NCBI RefSeq assembly: GCF_028023675.1
Contig: NZ_JAQIOZ010000018.1
Location: 45,831 to 109,830, forward strand
Source of the DNA: Primorskyibacter aestuariivivens
GTDB taxonomy: Bacteria > Pseudomonadota > Alphaproteobacteria > Rhodobacterales > Rhodobacteraceae
Reading direction: 5' to 3'
Length of the DNA stretch: 64,000 bases
The notes beneath the pieces were generated by a model that ran no database searches, was not told the DNA's origin, and was given only the letters and a program-made list of their open reading frames with translations. The translations under genes were made by a program, and so were the position numbers. Positions 8,955-17,427 of this stretch are shown one piece after another. Position 1 is the first letter of the stretch. Every line of letters begins with the position of its first letter.

Positions 8955-10355
8955 TTAGACGGAGGGGTAGCAGAAGCTGTCGGTCGAGCAATCGCCGCCT
9001 TCAAGCCGGATCTGGTGGCTGCGGTAACCCTTGGGGAATTCAACGTAGAAATCCTCGGCCAGGGTCAGCCCGCCATTTTCACCCACATGGGCCATGACCA
9101 TCTGTCCGCCTTCGTCATCGGGGTAGAACTGGTTGTCCCAGGTGGAATAGAGCGAATTGGTCCAGTAGACCCGTTTGCCATCGCGGCTGATCTCGACCAT
9201 CTGCGGGCCAAAGACAAAGGGTTTCCCGTTCGGGTGATTGGCCCTGCGGGCAATGCCGCCCAGCTCGACCTTGCCCGTCAGCTTGGGATTCATCGGGTCG
9301 GAGACATCGTATTGATGCATCTCGCCCATGCCCCAGCAGGCGACATAGAGGTATTTGTCGTCGAGCGAGAGGTCGATATCGGTGACCAGCGGCGGCACGG
9401 CCTCGAACCCCTGCAGAAGCGGCGGGAGGTTTTCCGCCTTTTCCGGGCGTGGGTCGATTGTGATGGTCTTCTTGGCCTCGAATGTGCCGTCATCCTTTTG
9501 CCACCAGGTAAAGATCGCGCCTTGAAGGTTGGTGGTATCCACTACCACGCCACAGAAGCCGTAATCCTTGGCCGGATCATGGGCGGGGCGGATTTCCAGC
9601 GCCATCTGGTAATTTTCGCCGAAATCGATGGTCTGCACGTTCTTGCGCTCGCGCAGGTTCCAGAAATGGATCGAATGGCCGTATTTGTTGGACAAAAGAT
9701 CCTCGGGCACAATGCCGTTCTCAAACTGCGGCGGCAGGCCCCATTCGGAGCTGACCATGTAGTCACGCGGCAGGTTCCACCAGAAATCGTAATGCTTGTC
9801 CTGCTTGCCCCGGTCCATTTCGTAGCGGCCGAGGATTTCAAAGGTTTCGCAATCCATGATGAAGATGCCCGGAGGGCCGTCGGTGCCGTCCTCGCCACCG
9901 CCGCCAAGGGTCGAAACATAGATGCCTTCGGGGCCGCAATGGATGGTGTGCGGGCGGGAATAGCCGGTTTTGGCAAAGACCTCTTCGGGTTCGATGATCT
10001 TGTGAATCTTGGCCTTGAGCGGTTCCTTCACGTCGATCACGTAGATCCGGGAGGAGCGGATGCCGGGAATGATCAGGTAGCGGCGTTCCAGAAAAGCGTG
10101 ACCGGTCAGCGGCGACAGCGCCGAGGAACAGGCATTCCAGCCGAAATGGTGAAACTCGTCGCCCTTATTGGGCATGATCAGCTGATGCACGATCTGGCCA
10201 TATGTGTCGGATGTGGGGTCCACATCGACCACGGCCAACCCGTCGGGCTGCGAGCCGTTGGGGCTAAGCATCAGGGTGAAGGCCAGCGTTTCTGCGGGCG
10301 CTTCCATGGCCATTTTCGGGGTGGCGTGAAATGTCGGGTCTGGTCGCAGGTTCAT
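8955..10355 (-). CDS. Selenium-binding protein 56 / methanethiol oxidase-like protein
   Basis: A 466-residue SBP56-family protein. Recognisable segments are DEFHHFGWNACSSA (region of the conserved Cys), RPHTIHCGPEGIYVSTLGG, GYGHSIH-like NKYGHSIHFWNL and DIDLSLDDKYLYVACWGMGEM. Bacterial homologues (MtoX) oxidise methanethiol to formaldehyde, H2S and H2O2, which would suit a DMSP-degrading roseobacter. The characterised periplasmic MtoX proteins have a signal peptide; this one starts MNLRPDPTFHATPKMAMEAP with none, so it may be cytoplasmic. The start at 10355 has GGGAGG 6-7 bases upstream. No SCO1 or MauG partner genes are nearby; instead the next gene encodes a membrane protein. Confidence 0.85.
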   Translation of the reverse strand: MNLRPDPTFHATPKMAMEAPAETLAFTLMLSPNGSQPDGLAVVDVDPTSDTYGQIVHQLIMPNKGDEFHHFGWNACSSALSPLTGHAFLERRYLIIPGIRSSRIYVIDVKEPLKAKIHKIIEPEEVFAKTGYSRPHTIHCGPEGIYVSTLGGGGEDGTDGPPGIFIMDCETFEILGRYEMDRGKQDKHYDFWWNLPRDYMVSSEWGLPPQFENGIVPEDLLSNKYGHSIHFWNLRERKNVQTIDFGENYQMALEIRPAHDPAKDYGFCGVVVDTTNLQGAIFTWWQKDDGTFEAKKTITIDPRPEKAENLPPLLQGFEAVPPLVTDIDLSLDDKYLYVACWGMGEMHQYDVSDPMNPKLTGKVELGGIARRANHPNGKPFVFGPQMVEISRDGKRVYWTNSLYSTWDNQFYPDDEGGQMVMAHVGENGGLTLAEDFYVEFPKGYRSHQIRLEGGDCSTDSFCYPSV

Positions 10356-10529
10356 AAGTGTCCTCCCTTTATGGATGCGTTGTTCCGGAAAATATCCGTC
10401 ACGCGGGAAAACCGTCTCACAGAAATAGATTCCCGGCAATAAGTTGTGCTGCATGTGTCTGGTTGCAGCGGCGGAGCCGTTGGCGAATGATCTCCAAAGA
10501 GTCCGTCCAGATCGGGTTGTTTCGCAAGA

Positions 10530-10546
10530 TTGCGATGATGTCGCAA
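10530..10546. promoter_or_regulatory. Inverted repeat, probable operator
   Basis: ttgcga-tgatg-tcgcaa is a perfect 6-bp inverted repeat with a 5-base spacer, with a partial third copy (ttcgcaa, 10521-10527). It lies in the 266-base divergent gap between the SBP56-like gene (start 10355) and the small membrane protein (start 10622). The regulator is not encoded next to it. Confidence 0.45.
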
Positions 10547-10621
10547 AATTGCCCATTTTGATGCCCCATTATGCCACAAAGACCGGGCAAAAAAACAGTC
10601 GGGGCCAAACACGGTGACATT

Positions 10622-10819
10622 ATGAATACCACAACTCATGCATATTCTGCGGACCTCGAACGCAAACGCGTCGCGCGGCAGCTGGAACGCTTCGCTCTTT
10701 ACGGTCTGATCGGCGCAATGGTGCTCGCACCGGTCGCTGCGCTTGGCGGATATGCGGTTTATGAGTTGTTAGGCAGCGAAACTCTGTCGCTTGCATTCCT
10801 CACCGGACCGTTGAACTGA
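10622..10819 (+). CDS. Small single-pass membrane protein
   Basis: A 65-residue protein: a charged N-terminus (YSADLERKRVARQLERF) followed by one hydrophobic helix (LYGLIGAMVLAPVAALGGYAVY) and a short tail. Function unknown. ATG 10622 is chosen because the sequence upstream of it looks non-coding; the ribosome-binding site is weak (ggtga). It diverges from the SBP56-like gene and converges with the CNNM transporter. Confidence 0.5.
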   Translation: MNTTTHAYSADLERKRVARQLERFALYGLIGAMVLAPVAALGGYAVYELLGSETLSLAFLTGPLN

Positions 10820-10860
10820 TCCGAGCCATCTCGACCTGACCAGAAATCGCTTGCGTGGCG

Positions 10861-10877
10861 GGGCGCATCATGCGCCC
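10861..10877. terminator. Palindromic hairpin between convergent genes
   Basis: gggcgcat-c-atgcgccc is a perfect 8-bp inverted repeat between the small membrane protein end (10819) and the CNNM gene end (10891). There is no T-run, so termination is only a possibility. Confidence 0.35.
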
Positions 10878-10890
10878 GGCCATTTCGCGT

Positions 10891-12201
10891 TCAGGCCAGG
10901 GGCCTGATCCTGAGTCGCGTGATCCGGTTGTCCTTGCGCTCCAACACTTCGAAGCGGAAGCCATGGAAGGAAAACACCTGTCCCACAGACGGGATGATCT
11001 GGGCCTCGTGGATGACAAGCCCGGCCACGGTGTTGGCCTCTTCATCGGGCAGGTTCCAGTCGGTGGCGCGGTTGAGGTCGCGGATCGTCATGGCGCCGTC
11101 CACCACGTAATTGCCATCCTCGGTGCGGCGCACCGGGTGTTCGGCATCCGGGTCAAACTCATCGGTGATCTCGCCCACGATCTCTTCGAGGATATCCTCC
11201 AGCGTGATCAGCCCTTCGAGCGAGCCATATTCATCCACCACCAGCGCAAAATGCGTGCGGCGGCGCAGGAAGTTGCGCATCTGGTCGTCCAGCGACGTGG
11301 TGTCGGGCACGAAATAGGGTTTCATCGCCACCGAGGTGATGTCGAAATTGTCGATCGCGCTGATCTCTTCGCCGGTGCCGTCCACCAGCTTGTACATGGC
11401 GCGCAACAGATCCTTGGCATGGATCACGCCGATGATGTTCTCGGGGTCTTCCTTGAAAACGGGCAGGCGGGTGTGACGGCTTTCGAGACATTGATTGAGG
11501 ATGTCGCGCGGCGGCGTGTCGGCGTCGATCATCTCGATGCCGGAGCGATGCAGCATGATCTCTTCCACGGTGCGGTCGCTGAGGTCCAGCGCGCCAAGGA
11601 TCCGGTCGCGGTCTTCCTTCTCGACCACGCCTTCGGAATGGCCCAGATGCAGCGCGCCTGCGATTTCCTCGCGCACGGCAAGGATATGGCTGTCGGGGTC
11701 GGTCTGCACGCCGAACAGGCTGAGAATACCGCGCACCAGAAGACGCACGGCCGAGACCATGGGCGAGAAGACCAGCACGACCACCTGAATGATCGGTGAC
11801 ACAAGCGCCGCGGCGCGTTCAGCATTGGTGATGGCATAGGTCTTGGGCAGCACCTCGGCAAAGATCAGCACCAGAAGCGTCATGACGAGCGTTGCCAGCG
11901 CGACACCGCTTTCGCCGAAAACGCGTGTAAACAGCGCCGTGGCGAGCGAAGCCGCAAGGATATTCACGAGGTTGTTGCCCAGCAGAACCGAACCGATCAG
12001 CCGCTCATTATCCTCGGTGATGGTCAGGGCACGCTGCGCGCCGCGATTGCCCTTGTCGGCTTGCGTGCGCAGCTTGCCGCGCGAGGCGGCGGTCAGCGCG
12101 GTTTCCGAGCCGGAGAAAAAGCCCGACAACAAAAGCAGCAGCAGGATTGCCGCAGAAGTGATCCAGAATGCACCGTCCAGCACGGTTTGTGTGGGTTCCA
12201 T
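10891..12201 (-). CDS. CNNM/CorC-type transporter with CBS domains
   Basis: A 436-residue protein of the HlyC/CorC (CNNM, DUF21) family implicated in magnesium or cobalt handling. Domain order: DUF21 membrane domain (about 15-200; LLLLLLSGFFSGSETALTAASRG opens it with the typical S-G-x-E-T-A-L), a CBS pair (about 215-340; HRSGIEMIDAD, IGVIHAKDLL, EYGSLEGLITLEDILEEIVG), and a CorC_HlyC C-terminal domain (about 355-436). Length is normal. No operon partners; the divergently transcribed phosphoesterase-fold gene lies 69 bases away. Confidence 0.92.
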   Translation of the reverse strand: MEPTQTVLDGAFWITSAAILLLLLLSGFFSGSETALTAASRGKLRTQADKGNRGAQRALTITEDNERLIGSVLLGNNLVNILAASLATALFTRVFGESGVALATLVMTLLVLIFAEVLPKTYAITNAERAAALVSPIIQVVVLVFSPMVSAVRLLVRGILSLFGVQTDPDSHILAVREEIAGALHLGHSEGVVEKEDRDRILGALDLSDRTVEEIMLHRSGIEMIDADTPPRDILNQCLESRHTRLPVFKEDPENIIGVIHAKDLLRAMYKLVDGTGEEISAIDNFDITSVAMKPYFVPDTTSLDDQMRNFLRRRTHFALVVDEYGSLEGLITLEDILEEIVGEITDEFDPDAEHPVRRTEDGNYVVDGAMTIRDLNRATDWNLPDEEANTVAGLVIHEAQIIPSVGQVFSFHGFRFEVLERKDNRITRLRIRPLA

Positions 12202-12270
12202 GAGCCTGTGTTTCCTATACGCTTGAGCGCGTTATGGGGTGCGTTCGCGCCCCGTTCAAGGGAGACGGGT

Positions 12271-13071
12271 GTGAAGATAGCCGATCTGGGACGAATTGCC
12301 GGGCCGGTGTTGCTGTTTGGCGGGCCTTATTCCAACGCCGAAGCGTTTGGCGCGCTGATGGAACTGGGCTGGCCGCGCGGCCGGATGATCTGTACCGGCG
12401 ACGTGGTAGCCTATTGCGCGGCACCGGGGGCTTGCGTGGCGATGGCGCAAAGGATTGAGCAGGGCGGCGGCATGGTGATTGCCGGGAATGTGGAACAGCA
12501 GCTTGCCGCCCGCGCGCTGGATTGCGGGTGCGGGTTCGAGGATGGCTCGGCCTGTGATCTCCTGTCAGACGGGTGGTACGGGTTTGCCAACGCTGCGGTT
12601 GACGACGCCGCGCGCGACTGGATGGCGGACCTACCGGATATCGGGGTGTTTGAACATGCCGGACGTCGCTTCGCCGTGATCCATGGCGGGGCATCGGATG
12701 TGGCGCGGTTTCTCTGGCCGTCATCGCCGGAAGCGGACTTTACCGAAGAGATTGCCGGGATCACTGATCTGATCGGCCCGGTGGACGGGGTGATCGCCGG
12801 ACATTGCGGTGTGGCGTTCACGCGCGACATGGCGGGGGTCTCTTGGATCAATGCGGGCGTGATCGGCATGCCGCCGCATGATGGGCGGCCCGCGACGCGC
12901 TATGCCGTTCTGGACGCGGGCAGGGTGCGGATCGAGCGGCTGGACTATGATTGGCAGACGGCGCGGACCGCGATGGTCGCGGCTGGGCTGACGCAGGGCT
13001 ACCACGAGGCGCTCAGCGCGGGCATCTGGCCATCCGAGGATGTGTTGCCCGTGGCGATGCGCCGGGGCTGA
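12271..13071 (+). CDS. Metallophosphoesterase-fold protein with degraded metal site
   Basis: A 266-residue protein with the layout of YfcE/Calcineurin-like phosphoesterases but with key ligands altered. Motif I, normally D-x-H, reads FGGPYSN (residues 17-23). Motif II GD (43-44) is present in CTGDVVAYC. Motif III GNHD reads GNVE (72-75). His138 in VIHGG is kept. The final GHTH reads GHCG (177-180). A binuclear metal centre seems unlikely, so this may be a non-catalytic relative or use a different site. Start GTG 12271 has GGAG 6 bases upstream. A longer upstream open frame overlaps the divergent transporter and is not used. Confidence 0.7.
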   Translation: MKIADLGRIAGPVLLFGGPYSNAEAFGALMELGWPRGRMICTGDVVAYCAAPGACVAMAQRIEQGGGMVIAGNVEQQLAARALDCGCGFEDGSACDLLSDGWYGFANAAVDDAARDWMADLPDIGVFEHAGRRFAVIHGGASDVARFLWPSSPEADFTEEIAGITDLIGPVDGVIAGHCGVAFTRDMAGVSWINAGVIGMPPHDGRPATRYAVLDAGRVRIERLDYDWQTARTAMVAAGLTQGYHEALSAGIWPSEDVLPVAMRRG

Positions 13072-13105
13072 GGCCGGCGCATCGCTGTGTTCCCCAAACT
13101 CGGGC

Positions 13106-14446
13106 TTAGCTGTCCGGGCATCCGCCGGCCGTACCCAATGCTCTGTCCGCCATGATCGGGTAATCGAGCCCGGCACGCGTCACGCAGCCGATGTCATGGT
13201 AGGTGCCCGGCAGGAGGCTGCTCTGGGACAGGTAGCGGATCACCAGACCGGCGGCATGCGGGGCGGCCATGGAGGTGCCGTTGGCGGTGTAGTAGCCACC
13301 ATTCTTGTAGGTCGAATAGATGTTTTCACCCGGCTGGATGAAATCGACATCCGCACCAAGCACGCCCTGATAATTCGAGAAATAGGACCATTGCCGGCTT
13401 TGGTTCATCGAAGCGATGGTCATCACCCTGTCGCTGGTGGAACTGTTGGCGGTCTCGCCGACGCGGCTGGCCTTGGCCGGAGTGTAAAAATTGGTGTCCG
13501 CCGAGGAATTGCCCGCCGCAAGAGTAAAGATCACACCTTTGGTCGCGGCGACGGATTGCACCATCCCTGATATGCCATCCTGTGCGCTGCTGCTGGTGGC
13601 ACCGCCCAGGCTCACATTGGCCACATCGCAACCAATGATCCCGGCTTGCTCGATCCCGGCCATGACATCGGCCTCCGATCCGCTGCCCCGGCGGTTCAGA
13701 ACCTTGATCGCAACAAGTTCGACATTGGGGGCAACGCCGACCACGCCCTCATCGTTGTTGATGGCACCGATCGTGCCTGCGACGTGGCTGCCATGGCCAT
13801 TGTCATCATTCGCGTCGTCTGTCCGACGAACGAACGTGGCCGACAGGTCCTGCCGCACATTCAGGTCGGGGTGGGTGTAGTCGATCCCGGTGTCGATCAC
13901 GCAGGCCAATAGATTGCCGCTGAAATCCTCATTTGTTTCAGCGCAGAAATCGGCCACGCCCGTCACCAGGGTCACGCCCCAGGGCGTGGTCTGGTTCTCG
14001 GCACAGCTGGGGGGCGTGCCGGTGTCGGGGTCGTCCCCTCCATCATTGCCGCCGCCTTTGCCGCCACCTGGATTATCTGGTTTCGCATTGACACCGAACT
14101 CGCCCTCATTGGGCGGTAGGCTGAGGATCCTGTCCCGGGTGATCTGGATCGCGCCAAGGCTTTGATCGGCGCTCATGCGGCTGGCCTGAACGGCGCTCAT
14201 GCGGATGGCAAAACCGTTATACCCGCCGGTATAGACATGGCGCAGCGTGCCGTTGAACCGCACGGCCGCGCCGCGCGCCTTGCCTCTTACATCCTCGCCG
14301 CTGAGTCCATCGGGAAGCCGGACGATGTAGCTGTTCGCCACAAGCTGTTCGAGCGTCTCGCCGCTATTACCTCGGCCCTGGGCAAGGGCAGGGCTGGTGA
14401 AAATGGAAAAACATACAGCGGCAATTGTAAGGGAATGACGTTTCAT
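13106..14446 (-). CDS. Secreted subtilisin-like serine protease (S8)
   Basis: A 446-residue exported protease. A signal peptide (MKRHSLTIAAVCFSIFTSPALA) is followed by an I9-type propeptide (about 25-110), a Gly/Asp-rich linker (126-143) and the S8 domain. The catalytic triad is Asp185 in CVIDTGID, His218 in GHGSHVAGT and Ser392 in GTSMAAPHAAG, with the oxyanion Asn313 in AAGNSS. Cysteines at both ends suggest disulfides in the mature enzyme. It probably degrades extracellular protein. Monocistronic; an inverted repeat lies 26 bases upstream of the start. Confidence 0.93.
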   Translation of the reverse strand: MKRHSLTIAAVCFSIFTSPALAQGRGNSGETLEQLVANSYIVRLPDGLSGEDVRGKARGAAVRFNGTLRHVYTGGYNGFAIRMSAVQASRMSADQSLGAIQITRDRILSLPPNEGEFGVNAKPDNPGGGKGGGNDGGDDPDTGTPPSCAENQTTPWGVTLVTGVADFCAETNEDFSGNLLACVIDTGIDYTHPDLNVRQDLSATFVRRTDDANDDNGHGSHVAGTIGAINNDEGVVGVAPNVELVAIKVLNRRGSGSEADVMAGIEQAGIIGCDVANVSLGGATSSSAQDGISGMVQSVAATKGVIFTLAAGNSSADTNFYTPAKASRVGETANSSTSDRVMTIASMNQSRQWSYFSNYQGVLGADVDFIQPGENIYSTYKNGGYYTANGTSMAAPHAAGLVIRYLSQSSLLPGTYHDIGCVTRAGLDYPIMADRALGTAGGCPDS

Positions 14447-14471
14447 GGCGTGGGGCTCCCAGAATGCGAAG

Positions 14472-14484
14472 ATTGTCAGACAAT
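14472..14484. promoter_or_regulatory. Inverted repeat upstream of the subtilase
   Basis: attgtc-a-gacaat is a perfect 6-bp inverted repeat, 26-38 bases before the protease start (14446). It is a candidate operator; no regulator is identified. Confidence 0.35.
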
Positions 14485-14619
14485 AACAAATTCGTGTGTT
14501 TCAGGCAAAATTTAACCAATCTAATTACGGCGATTCTGTGGCAATCCGTCTAATTTGACGGCACTGTCGCGCCTGCGGAAACAGTGTCAAATTTTGCCGG
14601 TCATTGTTGCGCCTGCGGC

Positions 14620-15552
14620 CTAGCCGTCGCGGGCCAGCGGGTGGTGCTCAAGCACCAGATCGCGCAGCCGTTCTTCCAGCACATGGGTATAGATCTCGGT
14701 CGTGGCCACATCCGCATGGCCCAGAAGCGTCTGGATCGCGCGCAGGTCTGCACCGTTTTGTAACAGATGCGTGGCAAAGGCATGGCGCAGCGTGTGCGGC
14801 GTGACCTGGGCCGGGTCGATCCCGGCCTGCGCGGCCAGCGTCTTGATAAGGTTGAAGAACCAGTGCCGCGTCAGATGCCCGTCCTTGCCACGCGATGGAA
14901 ACAGGAAGGGCGAGGGCGGTTTGCCCTTGGTGCGCTTCTCGTCCTCGGCGGCGTCGCGGTGGCTCAGCCAGTCCTGCACGGCGGCGCGAGCGGGCGGCGA
15001 GAGCGGCACCATGCGTTCCTTGCCCCCCTTGCCCCTGACAAGGATCAGTCGGGGATCACCGCGCACCGCCGCAACCGGCAAAGAGACCAGTTCCGTGACC
15101 CGCAGCCCGGTGGCGTAGAGCACCTGCATCAGGCAGGCATGGCGCGCACGCTCGGACGCGGTCTTGCCATGTGTCTCGGCTGCGTTCAGCAGCTTTTCCA
15201 CATCGTCGATGGACAGCGTCTTGGGCAGGCGCTTGTCCTTGCCTGGACCGGAAATCTGGATCGCCGGATTGTCGTCGCGCCAGCCTTCGTCAAAGGCAAA
15301 GCGGTAAAGCTGTTTGATCGCCGACAGCCGTCGCGCCCGGGTCGCGCGCGCCAGCCCCTGTGCTTCGCAATGGATCAGGTAGGATTCGATATCGTCCCGC
15401 GTGGCGCGTTCAAAACCGCTGCCTTGCACGGCCAGCCAGTCCGCCACATCGCGCAGGTCGCGGCCATAGGCGAGAAGCGTGTTGCCAGCTGCGCCCAGTT
15501 CGGCCGCCTGCGCGTCGAGAAATGCCGAGATATGGCGGTGGTCGTCGCCCAT
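14620..15552 (-). CDS. xerD: Tyrosine recombinase XerD
   Basis: A 310-residue recombinase that, with XerC, resolves chromosome dimers at dif. It has the SAM-like core-binding N-domain (about 5-90) and catalytic domain (about 110-300). Catalytic residues are Arg151 (ATGLRVTEL), Lys175 in the RGKGGKER turn, His253 and Arg256 (HTLRHAFATHLL), His279 (LLGHADVATTEIYTH) and nucleophile Tyr288. Length and the HTLRHAFATHLL motif fit XerD better than phage integrases. No att sites or phage genes are nearby. It ends close to the protease and follows a hypothetical secreted-protein gene by 3 bases. Confidence 0.92.
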   Translation of the reverse strand: MGDDHRHISAFLDAQAAELGAAGNTLLAYGRDLRDVADWLAVQGSGFERATRDDIESYLIHCEAQGLARATRARRLSAIKQLYRFAFDEGWRDDNPAIQISGPGKDKRLPKTLSIDDVEKLLNAAETHGKTASERARHACLMQVLYATGLRVTELVSLPVAAVRGDPRLILVRGKGGKERMVPLSPPARAAVQDWLSHRDAAEDEKRTKGKPPSPFLFPSRGKDGHLTRHWFFNLIKTLAAQAGIDPAQVTPHTLRHAFATHLLQNGADLRAIQTLLGHADVATTEIYTHVLEERLRDLVLEHHPLARDG

Positions 15553-15555
15553 CGT

Positions 15556-17103
15556 TCAGCCCTCGGCGGTGAGGAACAGCGCCTGCAACGCGGTGCGCCG
15601 CGCCGTGTCTTCCAGCCCCACGGCCCGCAACGTGGCCAGCGCCACGCTCAGCGCGCCGTCATCGCCGAGATGCGCCTGATAGCCCAGGGACATGGCGCGG
15701 AGGATCACCTCGCCCAGCTTGTCGTCCTCCAGCAGGACACGCAGCGTCGGCGCCGTCGGCCCGCTGAACCCGTCCACGATGGCGCGTGCGCGCGCGGTGG
15801 GGGCGGGGGCGGTATCGGGCGCGCCTGCGGCCAGCGCCCTGGCAAAGGACTGGGTCAGCCCGCTCGGTTCAAGATCGCGCGCCAGGGTCTCGTATTGCGG
15901 GGACAGCATGGCGATTTCAAACCGTATCGCCGCTGCGCTGCCGGTCAGGGGCAGGGCGGCAAGACGTTCGGCATAGGTTTTGGCAAAGGCGGTTTTCAAC
16001 CCGGTCTGCGCCATGGCGGGCCAGACCCGCTGCAACGTCTTGGCCACGGCACCGGGATCGCGGGCACTGAGCGCAGTCTCGAAACGCTGCACCGCTTCGG
16101 CCCGGTCCCAGACCCCGCCCGAGGCCGAAGGACGTCCCTGGGTGTAGAACGCGAACAGCCGTTGTTCGGGCAGCGCCCCGGCACGTACCAGCCGTTCGGC
16201 GGCTTCGATCTGGGCTTTCCAACCGCTGTGACCGGACAGGTCGGCATTGGCAAAGGCGCGCGGCAGGCTGGCCGAGGGCAGGGGTTCGCCAAGCGCCTCA
16301 TGCAACCGGTATTCCAGCGGCGTCATGCGCGCTGCAGGCGGCAGGCGCGGCAGGTCTTCGGCCATTTCCGGATCGAGGAAATTCAGCAAAAGCCCGTAGC
16401 GCGCCGCGCTGATATCGCCAAGCGCGCGGCCCGATTCCAACGTGGTCAGCGCGTCGCCCCATTGCCCGGCGCGGGCCAGACAATAGATGCGTGACGACAG
16501 GTCCGGCACCAGATGCGGTCTGGCCAGGGCCGCGGCACAGGCCGGGTCCGTGGCTCCCGCGAGCAAGGCAAGATCAAACGCGCGGCGGAACAGCGCCGGG
16601 TCTGATGTGGGGTTGCTCAGCGCCACCAGCTCGGCCGCTTGCGCAACCGCACCCAGATCGATCAGGCGGTCGATCCGCGCCAGCAAGAACCGGCCATCGG
16701 CCTCTTTCGGGGGCAGGGCTTCGGCCAGCAAGAGGGCAAAGAGCAGCGATTGCATGGCCGGTTGCCCGTCGACCGATTGCGCGGTGATCAGATCGGTGAT
16801 CACGGACGAATCGCTGGCCTTCCAGAGCGTGGGGGGAAATCCCGTCACATGGCCCGGCAACAGCCCCACCGCATCCGCCTTGGGCGCGTCGTCCAGCGGT
16901 GTGACGCTGACCTCGGGCGTGGTCACTCCGTTCGACACCGGGGGCTCTTCCAGCGGCAGGCTGCTATGCGGGGCAAGCACGCCGAAATCCGATGGCTGGC
17001 CCGCTTGTTGGTCAAGCCAGTCGATGGCCGACAAAGGATCCTGCGCCGCCACGGGGCCGGATAGCCCCAACACTGCCAGAATGGCGCAGCCGGACACACG
17101 CAT
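15556..17103 (-). CDS. Large secreted hypothetical protein
   Basis: About 515 residues. The likely start is the ATG at 17103, giving a clean signal peptide (MRVSGCAILAVLGLSGPVAA, cleaved before QDP). The mature protein is Ala/Leu-rich, without membrane segments, and looks all-helical, with repeated helix pairs suggestive of a solenoid (TPR-like in feel, no consensus matches). I do not recognise the family. It is followed at 3 bases by xerD and preceded at 7 bases by a 49-residue membrane protein, suggesting one transcript. Role unknown; an envelope scaffold is only a guess. Confidence 0.65.
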   Translation of the reverse strand: MRVSGCAILAVLGLSGPVAAQDPLSAIDWLDQQAGQPSDFGVLAPHSSLPLEEPPVSNGVTTPEVSVTPLDDAPKADAVGLLPGHVTGFPPTLWKASDSSVITDLITAQSVDGQPAMQSLLFALLLAEALPPKEADGRFLLARIDRLIDLGAVAQAAELVALSNPTSDPALFRRAFDLALLAGATDPACAAALARPHLVPDLSSRIYCLARAGQWGDALTTLESGRALGDISAARYGLLLNFLDPEMAEDLPRLPPAARMTPLEYRLHEALGEPLPSASLPRAFANADLSGHSGWKAQIEAAERLVRAGALPEQRLFAFYTQGRPSASGGVWDRAEAVQRFETALSARDPGAVAKTLQRVWPAMAQTGLKTAFAKTYAERLAALPLTGSAAAIRFEIAMLSPQYETLARDLEPSGLTQSFARALAAGAPDTAPAPTARARAIVDGFSGPTAPTLRVLLEDDKLGEVILRAMSLGYQAHLGDDGALSVALATLRAVGLEDTARRTALQALFLTAEG

Positions 17104-17110
17104 TGCGACG

Positions 17111-17260
17111 CTACCCGGCATCAAGCACCACCGGCTCGCGAATCTCCTGAGCGGGGGGCGAGAAATCCACCCCAAAATAGGGGCCGATATAGGCATATCC
17201 CACAAGGCCGATCCCGGCCAGAATCGCCAGATAAAACAGGTATTTGATCAATCGGACCAT
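17111..17260 (-). CDS. Small membrane protein, 49 residues
   Basis: Reading the reverse strand gives MVRLIKYLFYLAILAGIGLV, then GYAYIGPYFGVDFSPPAQEI and a short acidic end (REPVVLDAG, stop TAG). One membrane helix occupies residues 6-25, with the C-terminus probably periplasmic. It ends 7 bases before the start of the secreted hypothetical protein. The short spacing and good codon usage argue for a real gene. Function unknown. Confidence 0.6.
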   Translation of the reverse strand: MVRLIKYLFYLAILAGIGLVGYAYIGPYFGVDFSPPAQEIREPVVLDAG

Positions 17261-17427
17261 AGGGTGCTGCCTCTGCCTTGTCATCTGCCGTGTCGCCCGG
17301 CGTGCGCATTCGCCGCTCGTGTCGCCGGTGCTTTTTTCTCTCTTATACCTAGCCTTTTCGATGAGTTCACGTCATTCACAGTCAATAAGCAAATATTTGA
17401 ACACGAAGGGGCGAAATCGGCGAATCC

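Noticed and set aside
8244..10442. Forward open frame of 732 codons opposite the SBP56-like gene
   Set aside because: It lies antisense to two well-supported genes, has no ribosome-binding site and gives low-complexity translation.
14620..15552. Phage or island integrase
   Set aside because: The tyrosine recombinase has the length and motifs of XerD, and no phage genes, att repeats or tRNA target flank it.
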